DNA of 64,000 nt, from the NCBI GenBank assembly GCA_018223375.1, contig JAGTTS010000001.1, positions 124,001 through 188,000 on the forward strand, written 5' to 3'. The stretch is from Clostridiaceae bacterium Marseille-Q3526 (lineage in GTDB: Bacteria > Bacillota > Clostridia > Lachnospirales > Lachnospiraceae). Position numbers and translations under genes: made by a program. Below the pieces are notes generated by a model, which had not been told where the DNA came from, made no database searches, and saw nothing but the letters and a program-made list of their open reading frames with translations. Positions 52,206 to 59,154 of the stretch are shown here, in pieces. Positions within the stretch are counted from its first letter, which is position 1; each line of letters begins with the position of its first letter.

Positions 52206-52835
52206 CTAGGGGCCGCTGCCATGGAAGGCTCCATATTTCAGAAGCCCGATTCTCTCTGCAAATAACTTCCTAACCTCATCCTCCGAGGTTCCCTCGTAAA
52301 ACTCCCGGATGGCGATTCCTACGCTGGACATTCCCAATGTGAACAGGCAATGGAATTCTTCAAAGCTCTTTGTCTTTAAATTTTTATCATCCATGTGTTC
52401 ATATACCCACTGCTCTGCGCAGCCAGGAAGCCTTGGATAACCTCCTCCCTTCTTGGAAAATCCGCTCAGCATGTCGTCAGAATTGACATGAGCCATAATA
52501 TTCTTCAGGAACTCAAAATTAGACCTCTTTGAGCAAAATGAAAGCATCGCCTCCATCACATCCTGAAAAGCCATCCAAAGATTTCCCTCGTTATTCTCTA
52601 ATGAAAGTTTCATCAGAGCCACAAATTTCTGGTGGCTGTCCTCAAAAATATAGGCCAGCACATCCCATTTGTCCTCAAAATATGTATAAAAACTGCCTCT
52701 GGAAATGTTGGCGTTTTTAATAATCTGGTTAATTGAAACCTTATCAATCGTTACTCTGGCAAATTCTTTAATTGCCGCTTCACAAATCATCTTCCTCTTT
52801 TCTTCCGAAAGACGGTAAAATCGCTCTGACGGCAT
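52206..52835 (-). CDS. TetR/AcrR-family repressor of the efflux operon
   Basis: A 209-residue regulator with an N-terminal helix-turn-helix (MICEAAIKEFARVTIDKVSI, then NQIIKNANISRGSFYTYFED) and a helical ligand domain (about 60-209). It is the first gene of the minus-strand efflux operon. Its promoter at 52915-52943 carries palindromes at 52897-52913 and 52921-52935, the expected TetR-type operators, so it probably represses itself together with the adaptor, pump and TolC-like genes and is released by a pump substrate. Confidence 0.9.
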   Translation of the reverse strand: MPSERFYRLSEEKRKMICEAAIKEFARVTIDKVSINQIIKNANISRGSFYTYFEDKWDVLAYIFEDSHQKFVALMKLSLENNEGNLWMAFQDVMEAMLSFCSKRSNFEFLKNIMAHVNSDDMLSGFSKKGGGYPRLPGCAEQWVYEHMDDKNLKTKSFEEFHCLFTLGMSSVGIAIREFYEGTSEDEVRKLFAERIGLLKYGAFHGSGP

Positions 52836-52896
52836 AACGCTCCCCCTGCTCTTTTCATACTTTCATACATCATCTTCTCATAACGCCTGCCGCTCT

Positions 52897-52913
52897 AGTG
52901 ACAAGCTGTCACT
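52897..52913. promoter_or_regulatory. operator palindrome 2 below the tetR -10 box
   Basis: AGTGACAAGCTGTCACT is a 17-bp palindrome with arms AGTGACA/TGTCACT and a 3-bp centre. It directly follows the -10 box on the transcribed side, over the expected start point. Confidence 0.75.
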
Positions 52914-52914
52914 T

Positions 52915-52943
52915 ATTATAGTGACACCCTGTCACCTTGTCAA
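52915..52943 (-). promoter_or_regulatory. promoter of the tetR-efflux operon
   Basis: On the minus strand TTGACA (52938-52943) and TATAAT (52915-52920) are both perfect consensus boxes with a 17-bp spacer. Such a strong promoter needs repression, which the overlapping palindromes would supply. Confidence 0.88.
52921..52935. promoter_or_regulatory. operator palindrome 1 inside the promoter spacer
   Basis: GTGACACCCTGTCAC is a palindrome with arms GTGACA/TGTCAC that fills 15 of the 17 spacer bases between -35 and -10. Its centre is 23 bp from that of operator 2, about two helical turns, so two dimers could bind side by side. Confidence 0.78.
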
Positions 52944-53026
52944 GATGTGAAAACAGAATTTATAAAAGTTTTACATTTTGTTTTCAGTATGTTTCGTATT
53001 CGCAGATATGCGGCATGGATAAGCTA

Positions 53027-53086
53027 AGAGGGGAAGGGTTCCTGCGGTTCGGCTGAAAGCCGCAGGAACTCTTCCCCTCTCTTTTT
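53027..53086. terminator. terminator-like hairpin between the aldo/keto reductase and tetR genes
   Basis: AGAGGGGAAGGGTTCCTGCGG (53027-53047, positions and key bases given) pairs with 53060-53080, one mismatch. On the plus strand CTTTTTCATT follows; on the minus strand the tail is only weakly T-rich. It probably ends the ispE-gntR-aldo/keto reductase transcript. Confidence 0.7.
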
Positions 53087-53093
53087 CATTTAC

Positions 53094-54314
53094 TTACATT
53101 TCTTTCCCTGCCAGGACTTCCATGTAATCTTTATAATTTTCCTCTAAAAGCTTCGGTGTGTCGAGGCCGTAAGGACATTTGCTCTTACATGCTCCGCAGT
53201 GGAGGCAGTCCTCGATTTTCTTCATCTTGGCCTGGCCTTCCGGCGACAGATGGCCGGCAGACGGAGAGCGGCGCAGAAGCAGAGACATTCTGGCGCAGTT
53301 ATTGATCTCGATTCCCACCGGGCAGGGCATACAGTAGCCGCATCCGCGGCAGAAATCGCCTGCCAGAGTCTCGATATCTGAATCTATCACCTTCTGAAGC
53401 GTCTCGTCCAGAACCGGAGGCTGGTCAATATAGCTTAAAAATTCATCCAGCTCCTTTTCCTTCTGAATCCCCCAGATAGGAAGCACATTCTCATACCGGG
53501 CCATATAGGCGTAGACGGCGGCCGAGTTGGTCAGCAGACCGCCGGAAAGGCCCTTCATGGCAATAAATCCCATATCCTTTTCCCGGCATTTCTCTGCCAG
53601 GGCCCTCTCCCTCTCGGTAGACAGGTAGTTGAACGGGAACTGAAGCGTATCGTAGAGCCCTGACTCCACCGCTTCCTCCGCCACGTCGATCCGGTGGTTA
53701 GTAATGCCGATAAACCGGATTTTTCCCTGTTTCTTTGCCTCCAGCATGGCGTCGTACAGCCCAGTCTCATCTCCCGATTTCGGGCAGACCGGCGGATTGT
53801 GGAGCTGGTACACATCTATGTAATCCGTCTGCAGAAGCCGCAGGCTGGTCTCCAGATCCTCCCAGAACTTCTCCGGCGTGGAGGCCATAGTCTTTGTGGC
53901 AATATAAATATGGCTTCTCACGTCCTTCAGCGCATATCCAATCTTTTCCTCGCTGTCTGAATAGGCCCTGGCCGTGTCGAAATATCTGATTCCGCCGTCA
54001 TAGGCCTTTTTAAGAAGGACAGCGGCCTCTTCCTTTCCAATCCGCTGAATGGGAAGGGCGCCAAAGCCGTTCTTATTGACAATAATTCCCGTTTTTCCCA
54101 GGGTAACCGGTGTTCCCTTCACCCTTTCGTAGGAATCTAACAGATCCTGCAGCGCCTCGTCGCTGTCATCAATCCAGACGTCCTCCTCCTCGGCGTTCAG
54201 TCCCAGATATTTTGCAAGGGTTCTCTCGTCGTCAGAGCGGTTCCAGCGGCTGATGTAGCGGTCAATTTCATCAAATTCAATCTGCCCTGACAGGTATAAT
54301 TCCTTAAAAGTCAT
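53094..54314 (-). CDS. aldo/keto reductase with ferredoxin-like domain and N-terminal extension
   Basis: A 406-residue protein. Residues 1-62 are an acidic helical extension (MTFKELYLSGQIEFDEIDRY, later EEEDVWIDDSDEALQDLLDS) resembling small stand-alone clostridial proteins. Residues about 70-310 form an aldo/keto reductase barrel with catalytic FDTARAYSDSEEKIG (Asp, Tyr), Lys in ATKTMAS and LHNPP for the His. Two four-cysteine iron-sulfur motifs follow: CRGCGYCMPCP near 330 and CLHCGACKSKCP near 380. Redox input from a ferredoxin-like partner is likely; the substrate is unknown. It overlaps the GntR gene by 11 bp, so the regulator probably senses a related metabolite. Confidence 0.85.
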   Translation of the reverse strand: MTFKELYLSGQIEFDEIDRYISRWNRSDDERTLAKYLGLNAEEEDVWIDDSDEALQDLLDSYERVKGTPVTLGKTGIIVNKNGFGALPIQRIGKEEAAVLLKKAYDGGIRYFDTARAYSDSEEKIGYALKDVRSHIYIATKTMASTPEKFWEDLETSLRLLQTDYIDVYQLHNPPVCPKSGDETGLYDAMLEAKKQGKIRFIGITNHRIDVAEEAVESGLYDTLQFPFNYLSTERERALAEKCREKDMGFIAMKGLSGGLLTNSAAVYAYMARYENVLPIWGIQKEKELDEFLSYIDQPPVLDETLQKVIDSDIETLAGDFCRGCGYCMPCPVGIEINNCARMSLLLRRSPSAGHLSPEGQAKMKKIEDCLHCGACKSKCPYGLDTPKLLEENYKDYMEVLAGKEM

Positions 54315-54987
54315 TCTCCTGCTCCTTTATATTCTTCAGTACGGTGATTTCCTGATTGTCAATGTGTTCCCGCATGGCCTGTTTGGCCTCCTCCACATGG
54401 CGGGAGCAGAGAGCCCTGTAGATCTTTCTGTGCTCCGCCAAGAGAATCTGGCGTTTTTCTTCGTCCTTGATGTATTCCAGGCGGTAGCGGTACATCTGCT
54501 CCCGCAGATTGTTCAGGATCTGCACCAGCCTTGTGTTTCCTGTACTGTTGTAAATAATATCGTGGTAGGCCTCGTCTGTCTCCGCGATCTCCATGGCAGT
54601 TCCCCCGGCCACTGCCTTTTTGAATGCGTTCTGAGCCAGATCAAGCTCCTTAAAGTCCTCTTCCGTCATCCTCTCGCAGGCCAGCTCAATGGCCAGCTCC
54701 TCCAGAGAACGGCGTACCTCCAGCACGTCCCGCATACTCTTCTCAGAAATTCTGGCAACCTCCGCCCCTTTTCTGGGAATCATAAGCACCAGGCCCTCCA
54801 GCTCCAGCTTGCGGATTGCCTCCCGGATAGGCGTGCGGCTGACGCCCAGCTTCTCCGCCAGCTGAATCTCCATCAGCCTCTCCCCAGGAGCCAGCTCCCC
54901 CTTTAAAATCGCCTGGCGCAGCGTGTTGAAAACCACGTCTCTGAGCGGAAGATACTCGTTCATATTTACCTGAAAATTATTTCCCAT
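54304..54987 (-). CDS. GntR-family regulator (FadR/FCD subfamily)
   Basis: A regulator of about 227 residues. A winged helix-turn-helix (about 12-75) contains LRQAILKGELAPGERLMEIQ then LAEKLGVSRTPIREAIRKLE. The FCD effector domain (about 85-215) carries the metal-ligand pattern with ETDEAYHDIIYNSTGN and AEHRKIYRALCSRH. Effectors of this class are small carboxylic acids. I prefer ATG 54987, with AGGGG 9 nt upstream; ATG 54996 is only 1 nt from that site. The start lies inside ispE. It probably controls the aldo/keto reductase gene. Confidence 0.88.
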   Translation of the reverse strand: MGNNFQVNMNEYLPLRDVVFNTLRQAILKGELAPGERLMEIQLAEKLGVSRTPIREAIRKLELEGLVLMIPRKGAEVARISEKSMRDVLEVRRSLEELAIELACERMTEEDFKELDLAQNAFKKAVAGGTAMEIAETDEAYHDIIYNSTGNTRLVQILNNLREQMYRYRLEYIKDEEKRQILLAEHRKIYRALCSRHVEEAKQAMREHIDNQEITVLKNIKEQENDF

Positions 54988-55906
54988 TTCTTTCATTCCC
55001 CTGTCTTATGTCTGCGTCTTTGTTTCTGTTATAAAATCGAGTCAGGTAGACCTGTCTGGCCATAGAAGCAGCGGATCCGTAGCGCATTTCCTCGTATGCC
55101 TCCTCCGCCCTGGCCGGACTCATGAAAAGCCCGAACACCGTAGGGCCGCTTCCGCTCATCATGGCTCCCACCGCGCCCATGGCCATCATCTTGTCCTTGA
55201 TATCCTGAATCACCGGATGGGCCGGAATCGTCACTGTCTCCAAAATATTCCCCATATTTTCAGCCAGTCCCCTGAGATCCCTGTCCTCAATGGCCCGCAT
55301 CAGGCGGTCAATATCCGGATGAGCCGTCTTTGGCAGCTGATTGACATGCAGGTTTTCATAAACAAATTTTGTGGAAACGCTGACAGACGGCTTGGCAATC
55401 AGAACCTGGCACTGAGGCACCGGATCAAGCGGCGTCAGAATCTCTCCAATCCCCTCTGAAAGCGCGGTTCCCCTCATAAGGCAGTAGGGCACATCGGCCC
55501 CCAGTCTTACGCCGCGCTTCATCAGCTCCTCCATGGAAAGACCCAGGGAAAACATTTTGTTGACTCCGAAGAGGACTGCCGCTGCGTCTGAACTGCCGCC
55601 GGCCATCCCCGCCGCCACAGGGATAAACTTTTTAATGCGGATATTTACGCCCTCTTTGATATCAAACTCATCCATCAAAAGCCTGGCGGCCTTGTAGGCC
55701 AGATTGTTCTCATTGTCAGGCAGATAGTAGAGATTCGTCTCAATCCCGATTCCCGGCTGGTCCCGTCTCATAAGGTCAATCCGGTCATAAATCCCCACTG
55801 TCTGCATAATCATCCTGACTTCGTGATAACCGTCCTCTCTTCTCCTCACTACGTCAAGGCCCAGGTTCACCTTTCCGTAAGCTTTCAGTCCCAGATGCTT
55901 TATCAT
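54977..55906 (-). CDS. ispE: 4-diphosphocytidyl-2-C-methyl-D-erythritol kinase
   Basis: A 309-residue GHMP kinase. AYGKVNLGLDVVRRREDGYH is the N-terminal substrate site, PVAAGMAGGSSDAAAVL the ATP phosphate loop, and MSGSGPTVFGLF the C-terminal GHMP motif. It phosphorylates the CDP-methylerythritol intermediate of the MEP isoprenoid pathway, which also feeds undecaprenyl carrier synthesis. The frame opens 23 codons earlier, but AGGGAGG sits 3-4 nt before the ATG at 55906. It is followed by the overlapping GntR gene. Confidence 0.95.
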   Translation of the reverse strand: MIKHLGLKAYGKVNLGLDVVRRREDGYHEVRMIMQTVGIYDRIDLMRRDQPGIGIETNLYYLPDNENNLAYKAARLLMDEFDIKEGVNIRIKKFIPVAAGMAGGSSDAAAVLFGVNKMFSLGLSMEELMKRGVRLGADVPYCLMRGTALSEGIGEILTPLDPVPQCQVLIAKPSVSVSTKFVYENLHVNQLPKTAHPDIDRLMRAIEDRDLRGLAENMGNILETVTIPAHPVIQDIKDKMMAMGAVGAMMSGSGPTVFGLFMSPARAEEAYEEMRYGSAASMARQVYLTRFYNRNKDADIRQGNERNGK

Positions 55907-55979
55907 AGACCTCCCTCTCAGCTCAGGCTGTATCTTGCTGCTGAATTTTGTATTTTTGTATTTTTTTGTATACAATATA

Positions 55980-56690
55980 TTATATACTCAGTACATATAA
56001 AATACAAGAACCAATTGAGCAAATCTCCTCTTCAGTCTGTACGAATCCCAGCTTTTCTGCCAGTCTTCTGGAAGCCATATTGTCCGCTCTGGCCTGCAGT
56101 CTCACACAGGTTCTGCCCTCTTCCTTCTCCCGCCGGATAATGGCCCGGCACGCCTCCTCTGCCAGCCCTCTTCTTCTGTATTCTTTGTAAATATGATATC
56201 CCAGCTCTCCGTCTGTGATTCCCGCCTTTCCCACAATCTTCCCTGTGGCCTTCTCTATCAGCGCCCACAGCCCGCTCTCATAAAACCGGTACTGGCAGGC
56301 AATGTAGGAGGACAGAAGCTCTGGCGTCCGAAATTCCTCCTCCTCGTCAGGCAGCACGTCGCTGGCCTTAAACTCCCGGATCAGAAGGCGTTTCGTCTCC
56401 GCAATCGTCCAGGGCATGGAAAACCGGCGGCACACGGCCTTTTTCAGAAGTTCTTCGTCCGCGTCCTCCAGCCTTTCCACCAAGTAGAGAGCAGGGGAGA
56501 GATCGGGAATCTCCTCTGTTTCACTTCTTTCTGCCGCCCCACCCTCTTCTCTCTCTTTTTCCGCTTTCCTCTGCCATAAGCCGACAACGGCTCTCCCTGC
56601 CGCGTATGCGGCCTGGAGAGCCTGTCTGTCGTCTGATATAACTGCCTGAAACAGAGAGCCGTTTACCTCTATCTCTCTTTCAATCAGCAT
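55980..56690 (-). CDS. GNAT-family N-acetyltransferase
   Basis: A protein of about 236 residues from the ATG at 56690, which overlaps the cyclophilin stop (ATGCTGA arrangement). Residues about 120-236 are a GNAT fold: TIAETKRLLIREFKASDVLP, GKAGITDGELGYHIYKEYRR then RGLAEEACRAIIRRE (acetyl-CoA pyrophosphate loop with RRGLAEEA), and ASRRLAEKLGFVQTEE. The N-terminal 100 residues are charged and of unknown role. No good Shine-Dalgarno is seen, so translation may depend on the upstream gene. A longer frame reaches 56786. Substrate unknown; a RimJ/RimL-like protein acetylation role is possible. Confidence 0.78.
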   Translation of the reverse strand: MLIEREIEVNGSLFQAVISDDRQALQAAYAAGRAVVGLWQRKAEKEREEGGAAERSETEEIPDLSPALYLVERLEDADEELLKKAVCRRFSMPWTIAETKRLLIREFKASDVLPDEEEEFRTPELLSSYIACQYRFYESGLWALIEKATGKIVGKAGITDGELGYHIYKEYRRRGLAEEACRAIIRREKEEGRTCVRLQARADNMASRRLAEKLGFVQTEEEICSIGSCILYVLSI

Positions 56691-57202
56691 TTTTCTGGTT
56701 CTGGATAATCCTCTCCGAAGGTCTCCACTGTCACCTTCTTCATCTTCTGAGCCTTCATGGGGCGGTCGCTCCAGTCGGTTCTGCACTCAGCGATCTTATT
56801 GACCACATCCATGCCCTCTGTCACATGGCCGAACGCCGCATACTCGCCGTCTAAATGCGGAGAAGTCTCGTGCATAATGAAGAACTGAGAACCTGCGGAA
56901 TCTGGATGCATGGCTCTGGCCATAGAAAGCACGCCTGGAGTATGCTTTAAATCATTCTTAAAGCCGTTGCGGGCAAACTCTCCCTTGATGGAATAGCCCG
57001 GGCCTCCGGTTCCATTTCCATCCGGGCAGCCGCCCTGGATCATAAAGCCGCGGATCACGCGGTGGAAAATAAGTCCGTCATAGAAGCCCTTCTTTACAAG
57101 GCTGATAAAGTTATTTACTGTGTTCGGGGCAATCTCCGGGTAGAGCTCTGCCTTGATTACGTCCCCGCTTTCCATCTCAATGGTAATAACTGGATTCTGC
57201 AT
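56684..57202 (-). CDS. cyclophilin-type peptidyl-prolyl isomerase
   Basis: A 172-residue cyclophilin without signal peptide. IAPNTVNNFISLVKKGFYDG, FHRVIRGFMIQGGCPDGNGT with the catalytic Arg, SAGSQFFIMHETSPHLDG and YAAFGHVTEGMDVVNKIAEC form the fold and active site. I chose the ATG at 57202 because AGGAGG is 8 nt upstream; earlier in-frame ATGs lie within a sequence without ribosome sites. It accelerates proline isomerisation in cytosolic proteins. It is translationally coupled to the GNAT gene. Confidence 0.93.
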   Translation of the reverse strand: MQNPVITIEMESGDVIKAELYPEIAPNTVNNFISLVKKGFYDGLIFHRVIRGFMIQGGCPDGNGTGGPGYSIKGEFARNGFKNDLKHTPGVLSMARAMHPDSAGSQFFIMHETSPHLDGEYAAFGHVTEGMDVVNKIAECRTDWSDRPMKAQKMKKVTVETFGEDYPEPEKC

Positions 57203-57375
57203 CGTGATATCCTCCTGAGTATTCATTGCGCCGCCTGCATCAGACGGCGCCAGGCCGTGTCCCGGCCAGTCTGATACAAGTGTATCAAATGTGGCGGCGG
57301 ATTGCAAGAATTAACATGTAAGGCCGGCAAAAGCCCACCAAAAGCTGCAAAATCTGAAGAGAGACAGCATAGAGA

Positions 57376-57428
57376 AGAAAAGAAATTTTCCTCGTTCCAA
57401 TTAAAAGGTACCGGAAAATTCCTTTTCT
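57376..57428 (+). repeat. palindromic intergenic element, copy D (divergent)
   Basis: AGAAAAGAAATTTTCC pairs with GGAAAATTCCTTTTCT (one mismatch) around TCGTTCCAATTAAAAGGTAC, recognisably the family loop with changes. It lies between the Rpn-gene relic and the cyclophilin gene, in the antisense orientation to both. Confidence 0.6.
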
Positions 57429-57452
57429 ACTCTGATTAGGCCTGGTTTTCTG

Positions 57453-57553
57453 ATTCAGGCCTCCACTGTCCGGTTGACTGCTGTGTTCATATCCATCTTA
57501 GAGGCGTAGGCGCGGACCCGGGCCACGTAGAAGGAATATCCCTTTAACAGCCC
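57453..57553 (-). pseudogene. fragment of a second Rpn-family gene
   Basis: Directly after the stop of the intact Rpn-family gene the minus strand reads RLLKGYSFYVARVRAYASKM then DMNTAVNRTVEA and a stop. It is about 85% identical in DNA to positions 57911-58010 of the intact gene (RLLKEYSLYVARVRSYASQM). About 100 bp of a paralogous copy therefore survive, in the same orientation, fused right behind the 3' end. Confidence 0.85.
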
Positions 57554-57555
57554 TG

Positions 57556-58596
57556 CTATGCCATAGGCCAGAGTTGTTCCAGCTGCCTTTCAGCCTCCTC
57601 TTCAGAGAGGGAAAACTGCTTTTTCAGAGAAAGAAGAGCAGCTTCCCTGGAAGCGCCCAGATCCCGGAAAGCGTGAATTAAGGCTGCGATACCCTGGATT
57701 TTACCCAGCTCAATGCCCTGTGCTTTGCCTAATTCAATGCCCTGCGCTTTACCTAATTCGATTCCAGCTTTGATTCCCTCTTCCTTCCCACACTCAAACT
57801 CCGCCTTTTTAATCAGCTCCCGTTCTTCATCGTATTCAAAAATGCTCATAGCTACTACCTCCGCCCGTGATTTTAAGAGAAAATCTGCCAGGATTCCTTC
57901 GCTGATACATTCCTCCACCGCCTGGTTGACCGCTGCGTTCATATCCATCTGAGAGGCGTAAGAGCGGACCCGGGCCACATAGAGGGAATATTCCTTTAAC
58001 AGCCTGCAGGCGTTCATCAGCGTCTCGTTGCAGCCAGCGTTGATGTTCAGCACCGTCACCTTCAGTTCCAGCTCTGGCTCCCCGGTCCGCTTTTCAAAGG
58101 AATCCGACAGCTTTAAAACGATCTTTTCCGCCTGATCCGGCATCCTGCCGTTGCAGAAAACAAGGAATCTGGGAACCGGCAGCTTCACCAGCCGGGAGGA
58201 ATAGAGGGTTTCCTTTCGAATCAGCTGCTCATATTCCTTTGCCACGTAGAAGAGATCTCTCAGGGGCATGTTAGGATTCCAGGTGGACTGATGCTCATAG
58301 AGGTTCAGCTCCAGGTTAATGAGAAACGCCAGATCGTTCTTCATGTTCATGTAAATGGCATTTTCTAAGGTTACAATCTCCAGCTGTGACGCGTCCTTGT
58401 AGTCCGTCTGCCCCACCGCGTTATAGAGAGACAGAAGAGCCTCCTTCTCTTGGAAGAGCATACGAAACAGCGTATCCTTGTAGCTGCGGTTAACTGGTCT
58501 TTGAAGCTCTGCCTGCGAAGACGCTTCAAAGGGCTGAGACTGTACCTGCTGCCAGCCTGCCGGAACCATATTCCGGCCATGTTGTTTCTGATTCAT
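57556..58596 (-). CDS. Rpn-family PD-(D/E)XK nuclease/transposase-like protein
   Basis: A 346-residue protein. The N-terminal half carries the Rpn/YhgA-like fold: NRSYKDTLFRMLFQEKEALL, ENAIYMNMKNDLAFLINLEL then NLYEHQS (the nuclease D..E-x-x pattern), RFLVFCNGRMPDQAEKIVLK. Residues about 274-300 contain three GIELGKAQ-type octads. The C-terminal part is helical. E. coli Rpn proteins promote RecA-independent recombination and have DNA endonuclease activity; many clostridial copies are multi-gene families of unknown function. AAAGGAGG precedes the ATG. A duplicated fragment follows the stop, suggesting paralogue recombination. Confidence 0.83.
   Translation of the reverse strand: MNQKQHGRNMVPAGWQQVQSQPFEASSQAELQRPVNRSYKDTLFRMLFQEKEALLSLYNAVGQTDYKDASQLEIVTLENAIYMNMKNDLAFLINLELNLYEHQSTWNPNMPLRDLFYVAKEYEQLIRKETLYSSRLVKLPVPRFLVFCNGRMPDQAEKIVLKLSDSFEKRTGEPELELKVTVLNINAGCNETLMNACRLLKEYSLYVARVRSYASQMDMNAAVNQAVEECISEGILADFLLKSRAEVVAMSIFEYDEERELIKKAEFECGKEEGIKAGIELGKAQGIELGKAQGIELGKIQGIAALIHAFRDLGASREAALLSLKKQFSLSEEEAERQLEQLWPMA
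57690..57772. repeat. tandem 24-bp repeats inside the Rpn-family gene
   Basis: Three units of about 24 bp around CAATGCCCTG encode GIELGKAQ, GIELGKAQ and GIELGKIQ. The first two are nearly identical in DNA, indicating recent slippage expansion. Confidence 0.8.
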
Positions 58597-58756
58597 TTGA
58601 CCTCCTTTTGCAGGAGCTTCCAGAATTGAAAATCTCCTGCTCTGATATAAATTTGGGAAAAAGCATAGATTTTCTGATGTTCTGAAAGATAGGAATCAGA
58701 GAAATAGGAACCTGGAACCAGGTTCGAAGTGGTGAAATGTATGCTTTTGTCATTTT

Positions 58757-58765
58757 ATTATACCA
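58757..58765 (-). promoter_or_regulatory. extended -10 element upstream of the Rpn-family gene
   Basis: The minus strand reads GGGCATGGTATAATAAAA, an extended -10 without a good -35. It is 160 nt before the Rpn start. The same string GGCATGGTATAATA recurs 94 bp upstream at 58851. Confidence 0.4.
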
Positions 58766-58769
58766 TGCC

Positions 58770-58845
58770 CACTAAGCTCGAAAAGACCTCGCTAAGTGGG
58801 GCAGGTATGTATTCTCACTAGACTCATGAAAGACCTCGTCAAGTG
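58770..58845. repeat. two-copy direct repeat with inner palindrome
   Basis: CACTAAGCTC..AAAAGACCTCG..AAGTG (58770-58798) and CACTAGACTC..AAAGACCTCG..AAGTG (58816-58845) are imperfect direct repeats whose ends CACT/AGTG are self-complementary. Together with two -10-like motifs they may form a duplicated control region. Confidence 0.55.
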
Positions 58846-59073
58846 TTCATATTATACCATGCCCAAGAGGAAACTACAACGAAAACTCGCCTTACGGCTC
58901 AAACATTTCGCCCGGTGGCAGAAATCAGTACGGGTCTCCCTGCGAAAGCCCCGCCATTATCGCCCAGCCTGCAGTTTTGTCCTAAGCAGTGTCACATTGC
59001 GGTTAATAATTACTGCTGAGTCTTACATATCTGGTGCAGCCAACCTGAAGCCCCCTTCTGTACCATCCCCCTT

Positions 59074-59133
59074 ATGCGCCAGGAAAAATTTTCGGTGACT
59101 TTAAATGGAACAAGAAAATTTTTCCTGGCGCAT
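59074..59133 (-). repeat. palindromic intergenic element, copy E
   Basis: A perfect 20-bp stem (59074-59093 with 59114-59133) encloses, on the minus strand, TTGTTCCATTTAAAGTCACC. It is 21 nt past the stop of the AGCS symporter, sense orientation. Compared with copy B, one stem pair has changed from A-T to C-G while both arms stay complementary. Confidence 0.9.
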
Positions 59134-59154
59134 CTGTTTCCAACGGTTTCACCC

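Larger units (their letters stand above)
58597..59073. other. intergenic region upstream of the Rpn-family gene
   Basis: About 480 nt without a convincing gene. It contains the palindrome AACCTGGAACCAGGTT near 58710-58726, a minus-strand extended -10 (TGGTATAAT at 58757-58765), two copies of a 29-30 nt direct repeat, and a second ATTATACCATGCCC at 58851. Plus-strand frames here lack ribosome sites and family resemblance. The remainder to copy E of the palindromic repeat shows nothing I recognise. Confidence 0.5.

Noticed and set aside
57690..57772. Short tandem repeats as a CRISPR array
   Set aside because: They are in-frame coding repeats without spacers; no CRISPR or cas genes are present in the window.
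58700..58726. GGTTCGAA-containing palindrome as part of a tRNA or attachment site
   Set aside because: No cloverleaf can be folded around it and there is no integrase gene nearby.
58796..59098. 100-codon plus-strand frame in the Rpn upstream region
   Set aside because: No ribosome site, basic low-complexity product, and overlap with repeat elements.
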